Shown: positions 42,662 through 50,998 of the stretch, piece after piece
Position numbering within the stretch: the stretch's first letter is position 1
How the letters are laid out: each line of letters starts with the position of its first letter
From: Candidatus Mediterraneibacter quadrami
GTDB lineage: Bacteria; Bacillota; Clostridia; Lachnospirales; Lachnospiraceae
NCBI GenBank assembly: GCA_019120575.1
Contig: DWUU01000024.1
Coordinates: 36,769-100,768, forward strand
DNA length: 64,000 bases
Direction: 5' to 3'
Position numbers and translations under genes: made by a program
The notes under the pieces: model-generated
What the model saw: the letters and a program-made list of their open reading frames with translations, nothing else
Told to the model about the DNA's origin: nothing
Database searches by the model: none

Positions 42662-42958
42662 TTACTCAATGTTTAAAATATCAACGAACCCCGTAACCTC
42701 GAATACTTCCATAACCACGTCGCCCACATTTTTAAGCGTCATCTTTCCCTGTCTGTTCATGATCTTCTGCATGGCAAGAAGCACGCGAAGCCCGGCAGAC
42801 GAGATATACTCCAATTTCCCGAAATCAAGTACAAGATCCGTTATACCGTCAATACTGTTCCGGAGTTCTTCCTCCATCTGCGGAGAGGTCGTAGTGTCAA
42901 GCCGTCCCTCCACCGCAACGGTTAAAGCAGTTCCATTTAAAGTTTTCTGAATCTCCAT
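42662..42958 (-). CDS. STAS domain anti-sigma factor antagonist (RsbV/SpoIIAA-like)
   Basis: GRLDTTTSPQMEEEL...LDFGKLEYISSAGLRVLL (phospho-acceptor Ser motif); RBS GGAGG. Confidence 0.93.
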   Translation of the reverse strand: MEIQKTLNGTALTVAVEGRLDTTTSPQMEEELRNSIDGITDLVLDFGKLEYISSAGLRVLLAMQKIMNRQGKMTLKNVGDVVMEVFEVTGFVDILNIE

Positions 42959-43084
42959 AATCTACCTCCGCATTTGCATATTTTCCCAGTCATACGTTTG
43001 AAAATGATACTACTGTTATCTGTTTTATATTCAGAGAAATACGAAATTGGTCGAAATCATTCCGAAATTGGTCGTTTTCAGGAA

Positions 43085-43107
43085 AACAAAAGACCGCCCG
43101 AAGGCGG
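43085..43107 (-). terminator. terminator of the GHKL kinase/LytTR pair, upstream of the STAS operon
   Basis: CCGCC cgaa GGCGG stem followed by TTTTGTTTT on minus strand. Confidence 0.75.
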
Positions 43108-43126
43108 CCGTAGAGAATTACAGATT

Positions 43127-44413
43127 TTATATTTTTGAATTAAGGATGACGCAGGCTGTGCAGATATTCCCGCTGATTTTATAACTGAGTTCACCATGAT
43201 ACCGTTCAGCCGACGTGACAATACTGTCTATGCCGGTTCCCCGGTAAACCGGCATTCCGTTTTCCAGTTTAAAACCGACATAACAGGGATTACTTACAAC
43301 GATCACTGTTTTCTTCCCTACATCTTTAATGTTCACCCGGACACTCCCATGAACTTCCGTCTTAATACAGGCATGAAACGCATTTTCTAGAAGGTTGGCA
43401 AGTATGGCTACAAAGTCTGAATCTGCAATTTCAGACCGGGACGGAGTATCTGCCCGGGCTGTGAATTCGATTCCAGCCTCTTTCGCCTTCCCTGCGTAAG
43501 AACTCAGTATTCCGTTGACCATAACATGGGGACACCAGGCATGGGGAGTCTCAATCTCATCCTTTTCACGGCCGAGATAACGCAGAATTCCTTCCGTGTC
43601 TCCCAGCCGCGCCATCATGGCGATCTGTTCATCGTGGTGACGCTTGTCGTGACGGATGCGACGGGTCTCCTGCTCTGCTTTGCTGACAGATTCGATGTAC
43701 GATGTCAGATACTCGATATTCTGTTTTGCAAGCTCTGCCCTTGCTTCCTTTCGCATATAATATATATTGCTGATGCTCAGGATATTAACCGCGGCAAATG
43801 TACACACAATTATCAGAAAGAAAGTCAACGTATCAGAGCGGATCCCTTCATCCAGTCGGATCCTGTTCAGAAGCAGCATAAATACAATCAGATACAATAC
43901 TGAAATCCAGCACAGCATTCTCCAGCTTTTTCCACGGGATCCGCTGACTTCGCGGATAAGAGGCCTTCCGTATTTGCGGTACAGGAGCAGGACCGGCAGA
44001 TAGATTGCCATATAAAATGCAGCGCGGACAACATACAGCTTCGGCTCGGCACAGTCCGGGAAAAACATATAACTCAGGAAGATCGTAATCGACCAGACAA
44101 TGGAGAACACACAGGCATATGTAACCCACAGGTAGCATTTTTTCCAGAATCCGTCCGCAGAGACACAGATAAATGTTATCAGATAATACAGATAAGCGAA
44201 TATAAAAGGAACCGGCAGTATAAGCGGTTCCGGCAGAAGTCCGAAACCCAGATAGATATCCAGCAGGAGCACGATCCCTGCCAGCGCCCACACAGCCACC
44301 GTCTTTTTCACAGAATATCTCCTCTCCTGCAGGGAGACCGCTGCCAGCATATGAACGATATAAATCGCTGTTCCGATAAAAAAAACGGTTTTGATATATT
44401 GAAGATCCAGCAT
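43127..44413 (-). CDS. GHKL (AgrC-like) sensor histidine kinase
   Basis: 6-7 TM N-terminus, RRIRHDKRHHDEQIAMMARLGD, LANLLENAFHAC. Confidence 0.9.
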   Translation of the reverse strand: MLDLQYIKTVFFIGTAIYIVHMLAAVSLQERRYSVKKTVAVWALAGIVLLLDIYLGFGLLPEPLILPVPFIFAYLYYLITFICVSADGFWKKCYLWVTYACVFSIVWSITIFLSYMFFPDCAEPKLYVVRAAFYMAIYLPVLLLYRKYGRPLIREVSGSRGKSWRMLCWISVLYLIVFMLLLNRIRLDEGIRSDTLTFFLIIVCTFAAVNILSISNIYYMRKEARAELAKQNIEYLTSYIESVSKAEQETRRIRHDKRHHDEQIAMMARLGDTEGILRYLGREKDEIETPHAWCPHVMVNGILSSYAGKAKEAGIEFTARADTPSRSEIADSDFVAILANLLENAFHACIKTEVHGSVRVNIKDVGKKTVIVVSNPCYVGFKLENGMPVYRGTGIDSIVTSAERYHGELSYKISGNICTACVILNSKI

Positions 44414-45141
44414 CAGCTTTCCGCCTCCTTCAGATAAAAATCAAAATACGCCTGTTTTATCCTCGTGCGCAGCCTGCGCGGAACAGGAATGCGTACATTG
44501 TTATCCATCACAAGATCCATACCGGAAAAGCAGCGCACATGACGCAGGTTGACTATATAGGAAACTCCGCAGGCCACCATGCCCCTGTCCTCCGGCAGAT
44601 ATTCCTGCAGACGGGCAGAAGAAAGCCGGGTCATCCTCTCTTCTCCAGATGTGAGGAAAAACACCCGGCACTTATCCCGGGTCTCCACATAGAGAATATC
44701 TTCAAGCGCGATGCGGTGCACTTCCCCCTCGGTTGGGAGAAGGATCCAGGTCCGTTCACGGCGTCTGGCGATCACACGATCAAGAGAATCATTGAATTTT
44801 TCCTGTGTATAAGGCTTCCGGATATAATCAGCGGCATGAATTGAGAATGCATCTACAGCATAATCAGAACTGTTGGTGAGAAAGATAATGTCTGTGCTCT
44901 CACTGCATCGGAGAATATCCCGCGCCAGCTCTGTTCCAAGCATTCCGGGCATGCAGATATCCAGCAGCGCAATATCCGGGCCGCCTTTTTTTTCAAAAGC
45001 ATCCAGCATCTCAAAAGCAGATGAATATGTATCAAACAAGATACCGTATTCCCGGTGTTCCTCTGCGTAGATCCTCAGATTTCCGGCAATCAGTTCTCTG
45101 TCTCTGGCATCATCATCACAAATCGAGATCTTAAGCATCAT
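44413..45141 (-). CDS. LytTR family response regulator
   Basis: ISICDDDARDREL...ALLDICMPGMLG; C-terminal LytTR DNA-binding domain. Confidence 0.92.
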   Translation of the reverse strand: MMLKISICDDDARDRELIAGNLRIYAEEHREYGILFDTYSSAFEMLDAFEKKGGPDIALLDICMPGMLGTELARDILRCSESTDIIFLTNSSDYAVDAFSIHAADYIRKPYTQEKFNDSLDRVIARRRERTWILLPTEGEVHRIALEDILYVETRDKCRVFFLTSGEERMTRLSSARLQEYLPEDRGMVACGVSYIVNLRHVRCFSGMDLVMDNNVRIPVPRRLRTRIKQAYFDFYLKEAES

Positions 45142-45165
45142 TCCGTTCTCCCTGATCATTAACTA

Positions 45166-45191
45166 TAGAAAAAAGCCCGTAAAAACGGGCT
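45166..45191 (-). terminator. terminator of the tRNA-Val/tRNA-Met transcript
   Basis: AGCCCG ttttta CGGGCT TTTTTT on minus strand. Confidence 0.85.
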
Positions 45192-45199
45192 CCTGCGAG

Positions 45200-45273
45200 T
45201 AGCGGAAACTGGATTTGAACCAGCGACACCACGGGTATGAACCGTGTGCTCTAGCCAACTGAGCTATTCCGCC
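45200..45273 (-). tRNA. tRNA-Met (CAT, elongator-like; tRNA-Ile2 not excluded)
   Basis: Minus strand GGCGGAATAGCTCAGTTGGCTAGAGCACACGGTTCATACCCGTGGTGTCGCTGGTTCAAATCCAGTTTCCGCTA; anticodon CAT. Confidence 0.9.
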
Positions 45274-45288
45274 GTATTAAATTAACTA

Positions 45289-45361
45289 TGGGGCCTATAG
45301 GGCTCGAACCTATGACCCTCTGCTTGTAAGGCAGATGCTCTCCCAGCTGAGCTAAGACCCC
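45289..45361 (-). tRNA. tRNA-Val (TAC)
   Basis: Minus strand GGGGTCTTAGCTCAGCTGGGAGAGCATCTGCCTTACAAGCAGAGGGTCATAGGTTCGAGCCCTATAGGCCCCA. Confidence 0.95.
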
Positions 45362-45404
45362 ATATTATGCGGGTTCCGGTTTCTTTCCCGCAACCCGCTT
45401 TGCT

Positions 45405-45434
45405 ATTATACTATTAACTTCCGACAGATGTCAA
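45405..45434 (-). promoter_or_regulatory. consensus promoter of the tRNA-Val/tRNA-Met operon
   Basis: Minus strand TTGACA - 18 nt - TATAAT. Confidence 0.85.
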
Positions 45435-45449
45435 CTGTTTTTTTACATT

Positions 45450-48400
45450 TTATTTAAAATATTTCACACCCGACTCGAAGATCTTCAGATCCTGTTCTCC
45501 GTAGATGTTGACAGCGACCGAAGCGTCGCGGCGTTCGGAGTGCGCCATCTTGCCCAGGATCCTTCCGTCCGGGCTGGTGATGCCCTCGATCGCGCTGTAG
45601 GATCCGTTGATGTTCCACTCTTCATCCATGGAGCTTACGCCTTCCGGATCACAGTACTGGGTCGCGACCTGTCCGTTCTCGAAGAGACGTCTGATCCACT
45701 CTTCATTTGCCACAAACCGTCCTTCTCCGTGTGATGCCGGGTTGGTGTATACGCCGCCCAGCTTCGCTTCCTGAAGCCACGGGGACTTGTTGGATACAAC
45801 TTTCGTGTAGACCATTTTTGAGATATGGCGTCCGATGGTGTTGTACGTCAGTGTCGGTGAATCTTCGGTCTGTCCGGTGATCTCGCCGTACGGAACCAGT
45901 CCCAGCTTGATCAGAGCCTGGAATCCGTTGCAGATGCCGAGCGCAAGGCCGTCGCGCTCGTTGAGGAGCTTCTCCACCGCCTCTTTGATCTTCGCGTTCT
46001 GGAATGCGGTTGCGAAGAACTTGGCGGAACCGTCCGGCTCGTCTCCGGCGCTGAATCCGCCCGGGAACATGATCATCTGAGCCTGGCCGATGGCCTTCTC
46101 AAATTCTTCCACGGATGAACGGATATCCTCTGCATCCAGATTGCGGAACACCCTCGTAATGACGCGTGCGCCTGCGTGCTCAAACGCCTTTCTGCTGTCA
46201 TACTCGCAGTTGGTTCCCGGGAATACCGGGATAAATACGGTCGGCTTGCCGATCTTATGACTGCAGATATGGATATCAGACGTTTTGTACGGCTCATTGT
46301 CCACCGTCTGCGCTCTGCTCTCCTCGGATTTCGTCGCAAACACTTTTTCCAGTGTGCCGGTCCATGCCTGAAGCGCCTCTCCCATGCTGATCTGTGTATC
46401 TGCATATTCGAAGCCGTCACGGTCTGTCACCTCGCCGATCACGGTGTAGCTGATCTGCAGATTACCCACCTGTCCGTCTGCAACTTCCGCGATAAGATCT
46501 CCGAAAGCCGGCGCGAAGAGATCCCGCGGATCCATGCTGTGCTCCAGCTTCACACCCATCTTATTGCCGAATGCCATGCGGCTGACCGCTGCGATCACGC
46601 CGTGGCGATCCGGTACGTAAGCGGACACGATGCGTCCGGCACGGATGTCCTCCGTGAATTTTGCGTACTGTTCCATAACCTTATCGTACTTCGGCAGGTC
46701 ATATTCATCTTTTTCAATGCGGAGCCATACAAGTTTATTGCCCGCTTTCTTCAGCTCCGGCGTAATGATTTCACTGTCATGGGCCATATCCACGGCAAAG
46801 GATACCAGGGTCGGCGGTACGTCGATATCCTGGAATGTTCCGGACATACTGTCCTTTCCGCCGATGGACGGCAGGCCGTAGCCGATCTGTGCGGCATATG
46901 CGCCCAGCAGGGCCGCGAAAGGCTGGCTCCAGCGCTTCGGATCTTCGGTCATCCTGCGGAAATACTCCTGGAATGTGAACCGGATCCCGTGGAAGTCGCC
47001 GCCTGCAGCCACGATCTTTGCAATGGATTCCGTTACGGCATATACGGCGCCGTGGTACGGGCTCCAGCTTGACAGATAGGGATCAAAGCCGTAGCTCATC
47101 ATGGAGACGCTGTCGGTCTTGCCGTTGAGGACCGGGACTTTTGCCACCATGGCCTGGGTCTCTGTGAGCTGGTATTTTCCGCCGTGAGGCATGAATACGG
47201 AGCCGGCGCCGATGGAGCCGTCAAACATCTCCACAAGCCCCTTCTGGGAGCAGACATTCAGATCGCTCAGCGTATTGAGCCATGCGGCTTTTACGTCTGT
47301 AATCTCATCTCTGCGGAACAGTGTGTCTGCGTGGGACGGGATCTCCACTTCCACATCCGTCTCCTGGTGCGCGCCATTTGTGTTCAGGAACGCTCTGGAG
47401 AGATTTACAATCTCTTTTCCTCTCCAGATCAGGACAAGCCTGGGCTCTTCCGTGACAACGGCAACCTTCGTGGCCTCCAGATTTTCCTCTGCGGCGTAAG
47501 CCATGAACTGATCCACGTCCTTCGGGTCAACCACGACCGCCATACGCTCCTGGGATTCGGAGATGGCGATCTCCGTCCCGTCAAGGCCGGCATATTTCTT
47601 CGGAACTTTATCCAGTTCAATGCGAAGGCCGTCCGCCAGCTCGCCGATTGCCACGGACACGCCGCCCGCGCCGAAGTCGTTGCACTTCTTGATGAGGCAG
47701 CTTACTTCCTCGCGGCGGAACAGACGCTGGATCTTGCGCTCTGTAGGCGGATTTCCCTTCTGTACTTCCGCGCCGCATGTCTCGATTGATTCTACCGTAT
47801 GAACCTTGGAGGATCCGGTTGCGCCGCCGCAGCCGTCGCGTCCGGTCCGGCCGCCGAGCAGGATGATGATGTCGCCCGGATCGGAATTCTCACGGATCAC
47901 GGCGCGTCTCGGAGCCGCGCCCAGCACAGCGCCGATCTCCATACGTTTCGCCACATAGTCCGGATGATAGATCTCTTTTACAAGCCCTGTCGCAAGGCCG
48001 ATCTGGTTGCCGTAGGAACTGTATCCGTGGGCCGCCTCGCGCACCAGCTTCTTCTGGGGCAGCTTGCCCTTTAAGGTGTCTTTCACGGAGACCGTCGGAT
48101 CTGCTGCGCCGGTCACGCGCATGGCCTGATATACATAGGTCCGTCCGGAAAGGGGATCGCGGATCGCACCGCCCAGACAGGTGGCCGCGCCGCCGAAAGG
48201 CTCGATCTCTGTGGGGTGGTTGTGGGTCTCGTTCTTGAAATTGATGAGCCACTCCTCTTCCACGCCGTCCACTTTAATCGGAACAACGATGCTGCATGCA
48301 TTGATCTCATCGGACTCTTCCTGGTCCTGAAGCTTCCCTTCCCGTTTCAGCCGGCGCATCGCCATGAGCGCCAGATCCATCAGGCAGACGAACTTGTCCT

Positions 48401-49205
48401 CTCGTCCGGCGAAGATCTCGCTGTGGTCTTTCAAGTACTGGCGGTACGTATCCTCGATCGGCTGACGGTAGTCACCGTCGTCGAATTTTACATTTTTCAG
48501 TTCCGTGGAAAATGTTGTATGGCGGCAGTGATCCGACCAGTACGTATCAAGCACGCGGATCTCCGTCATCGTCGGATCGCGATCCTCTTCACCTTTATAA
48601 TAATTCTGGATATGAAGGAAGTCCCTGAATGTCATGGCGAGGCCGAGCGAATCATAGAGTTCCTTCAGCTCAGCCTCCGACATGTCCTTGAATCCGTCAA
48701 ACACGGCGATATCAGCCGGGTCGTCAAATACCGTGACAAGGGTGTCCGGTTTCCCGGGCGCCGCTTCTCTGGAATCGACCGGGTTGATGCAGTGTTCCTT
48801 GATTGCCTCGAATTCCGCATCGGAAATGCCGCCTTCGATCACGTAGGTGGTCGCCATCCGGACGACCGGCGCCTCATCCTCATTGATAAAACGGATGCAC
48901 TGCTCCGCAGAATCTGCTCTCTGATCGAACTGTCCGGGAAGATATTCCACGGAAAAGCTGCGGCTTCCCTCATCCGCAGGGAAAGTCTCCTTATAAAGGA
49001 TATCAACCGGCGGCTCTGCAAACACGCCGCTGCATGCCTTCTCAAATGTCTCATCGGAAATATTCTCCACATCATAACGGATCAGCACCCGGACGCCTGT
49101 GACATCCATGATTCCGAGATACCGTCTGATCTCATGGCGGAGCGCTTTGGCCGCAACAGCATAATCCGGTTTCTTTTCAACGTATACTCGTTTTACACCG
49201 CTCAT
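45450..49205 (-). CDS. purL: phosphoribosylformylglycinamidine synthase, fused large and glutaminase domains
   Basis: About 1250 aa; WSDHCRHTTF, NFKNETHNHPTEIEPFGGAATCLGGAIRD, C-terminal GATase PGTNCEYDS...GICNGFQALIKLG. Confidence 0.97.
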   Translation of the reverse strand: MSGVKRVYVEKKPDYAVAAKALRHEIRRYLGIMDVTGVRVLIRYDVENISDETFEKACSGVFAEPPVDILYKETFPADEGSRSFSVEYLPGQFDQRADSAEQCIRFINEDEAPVVRMATTYVIEGGISDAEFEAIKEHCINPVDSREAAPGKPDTLVTVFDDPADIAVFDGFKDMSEAELKELYDSLGLAMTFRDFLHIQNYYKGEEDRDPTMTEIRVLDTYWSDHCRHTTFSTELKNVKFDDGDYRQPIEDTYRQYLKDHSEIFAGREDKFVCLMDLALMAMRRLKREGKLQDQEESDEINACSIVVPIKVDGVEEEWLINFKNETHNHPTEIEPFGGAATCLGGAIRDPLSGRTYVYQAMRVTGAADPTVSVKDTLKGKLPQKKLVREAAHGYSSYGNQIGLATGLVKEIYHPDYVAKRMEIGAVLGAAPRRAVIRENSDPGDIIILLGGRTGRDGCGGATGSSKVHTVESIETCGAEVQKGNPPTERKIQRLFRREEVSCLIKKCNDFGAGGVSVAIGELADGLRIELDKVPKKYAGLDGTEIAISESQERMAVVVDPKDVDQFMAYAAEENLEATKVAVVTEEPRLVLIWRGKEIVNLSRAFLNTNGAHQETDVEVEIPSHADTLFRRDEITDVKAAWLNTLSDLNVCSQKGLVEMFDGSIGAGSVFMPHGGKYQLTETQAMVAKVPVLNGKTDSVSMMSYGFDPYLSSWSPYHGAVYAVTESIAKIVAAGGDFHGIRFTFQEYFRRMTEDPKRWSQPFAALLGAYAAQIGYGLPSIGGKDSMSGTFQDIDVPPTLVSFAVDMAHDSEIITPELKKAGNKLVWLRIEKDEYDLPKYDKVMEQYAKFTEDIRAGRIVSAYVPDRHGVIAAVSRMAFGNKMGVKLEHSMDPRDLFAPAFGDLIAEVADGQVGNLQISYTVIGEVTDRDGFEYADTQISMGEALQAWTGTLEKVFATKSEESRAQTVDNEPYKTSDIHICSHKIGKPTVFIPVFPGTNCEYDSRKAFEHAGARVITRVFRNLDAEDIRSSVEEFEKAIGQAQMIMFPGGFSAGDEPDGSAKFFATAFQNAKIKEAVEKLLNERDGLALGICNGFQALIKLGLVPYGEITGQTEDSPTLTYNTIGRHISKMVYTKVVSNKSPWLQEAKLGGVYTNPASHGEGRFVANEEWIRRLFENGQVATQYCDPEGVSSMDEEWNINGSYSAIEGITSPDGRILGKMAHSERRDASVAVNIYGEQDLKIFESGVKYFK

Positions 49206-49322
49206 ATTTGTTCTCCTTTTCATTCATAGTCATAAGTGTGTATCCTTAAGCATCTGTCTGTATCGTACCATAATTCACATCATTAGTACAATTAATATAA
49301 TTAAAGTTAGTTATAAGTCGTA

Positions 49323-50021
49323 CTAATTTCTTTTCTTCTTCATGATCCGGGGGATGAAACTGAGGACCAGAAGCACGGCGAGCAGCCCGGCAAATATACA
49401 TCCGATCCGCACGACAAAATCAAAAAACAGTCCTTCCGGCAGCATCCGGATCATATAATCTTCCGCCGGGTCGAAGATCCACAGGTCGTTGTCGAAAAAG
49501 ATGTGATGAAATCTGACAAACACGGCGTTAAAATCAACCGCACATGCGATCCCCAGGAACAGAAGCGCGGCCGCTGTAACGGCAAGCGCCGCCTGATAGC
49601 CGGCCGGTATCACTTTCTTCAGATCCGCTTTTGTAAAGATAAGCAGCAGGACGCAGAGGACTGCGGCCGCCAGTGCGCCGGTCCGGATGTTGAGCCCGCC
49701 GATAAAGAGATCCCGGACTTCCCCCATATGAAACCGGTCCTGCTCATTGAAGAAATCCTGCTCCCGGCCGTCCACCGTGGTGATGACGGACAGGGTGTCC
49801 CCCTCGCCCCGGAGATAGGCCATCATCTGCCGGGTCACATCCATGGCGTCATCCATGGTCATATCAAGGTCTGAGAGCACGTCATATTTTTCATATTCCT
49901 GCCTGTAAACATCAAAGTCCGCGTACATCGCAATTTCAAAGCTTGTGATGAGAAGCGCGGCGATCAGGGCAAACCCGAGGATCAGTCCGGCTCCGTAATG
50001 TATGATTTTCCTGCTTTTCAT
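49323..50021 (-). CDS. TIGR01906 family membrane protein
   Basis: 232 aa; 5-TM topology with extracytoplasmic FxxQxRFHMGEVRDLF motif. Confidence 0.75.
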   Translation of the reverse strand: MKSRKIIHYGAGLILGFALIAALLITSFEIAMYADFDVYRQEYEKYDVLSDLDMTMDDAMDVTRQMMAYLRGEGDTLSVITTVDGREQDFFNEQDRFHMGEVRDLFIGGLNIRTGALAAAVLCVLLLIFTKADLKKVIPAGYQAALAVTAAALLFLGIACAVDFNAVFVRFHHIFFDNDLWIFDPAEDYMIRMLPEGLFFDFVVRIGCIFAGLLAVLLVLSFIPRIMKKKRN

Positions 50022-50107
50022 AGGATCTTCCGGTCCTTTCTTAATAGTATTGTAATTATCTTCTGTTTAGCTTATAATAGACCCAGTATTTATTAGGAGG
50101 TCTAATA

Positions 50108-50998
50108 ATGATTGATATAAATTATGAGCTTTACAAGGTGTTTTACCACGTGGCTTCCACCCTGAACTTTTCCGAGGCTTCGAAGCAGCTTTTCATATCC
50201 CAGTCCGCTGTAAGCCAGTCGATCAAAACGCTGGAGCGAAAACTGGACCAGACCCTCTTTATCCGGAGCACGAAGAAAGTCCAGCTCACCCCGGAGGGTG
50301 AGATCCTCATGCGCCATATCGAACCGGCCATGAACCTGATCCAGAAAGGCGAAGCCCAGCTCATCGACGCCTCCTCCACCGGGGGCCAGATCCGGATCGG
50401 CGCCAGCGACACCATCTGCCGCTATTTCCTGATCCCCTATCTGGAGCGCTTCCATAAGGCATTCCCCGGCGCCCACATTAAAGTCGTCAACCAGACTTCC
50501 ATGAAATGCGCGGAGTTGCTGCGGAACGGCCTTGTCGACCTGATCGTCGTGAACTATCCGAACAACTGCCTTGATTCCGCCGCTTCTGTCTTAAGGATCC
50601 GGAAGTTCCGCGATGCGTTTGTGGCCGGGACTCCGTTTACGGAACTGAAGGACCGGACGGTTACATTTTCGGAGCTTCTCCACTACCCGATCCTCATGCT
50701 GGATAAAAACAGCACGACGAATGAATTCCTTCATCAGGTATTCCAGCAGCATCAGCTGGACCTGGTCCCGGAGATTGAGCTGACCAGCAACGATCTGCTG
50801 CTGGATCTGGCCCGGATCGGCCTGGGCATCGCCTTTGTCCCGGATTACTGCATCCGTGACAACAGCAAAGACCTCTTTGTGCTGAAGACGAAGGAAGAGC
50901 TTCCCGCCCGCGAACTGGCTGTGGCCTACAACGAACATCTTCCGCTCACACGCGCTTCCGCGGAATTTCTCAGCTATTTCCAGAACGATTCAATCTGA
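50108..50998 (+). CDS. LysR family transcriptional regulator
   Basis: INYELYKVFYHVASTLNFSEASKQLFISQSAVSQSIKTLERKL HTH. Confidence 0.95.
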   Translation: MIDINYELYKVFYHVASTLNFSEASKQLFISQSAVSQSIKTLERKLDQTLFIRSTKKVQLTPEGEILMRHIEPAMNLIQKGEAQLIDASSTGGQIRIGASDTICRYFLIPYLERFHKAFPGAHIKVVNQTSMKCAELLRNGLVDLIVVNYPNNCLDSAASVLRIRKFRDAFVAGTPFTELKDRTVTFSELLHYPILMLDKNSTTNEFLHQVFQQHQLDLVPEIELTSNDLLLDLARIGLGIAFVPDYCIRDNSKDLFVLKTKEELPARELAVAYNEHLPLTRASAEFLSYFQNDSI

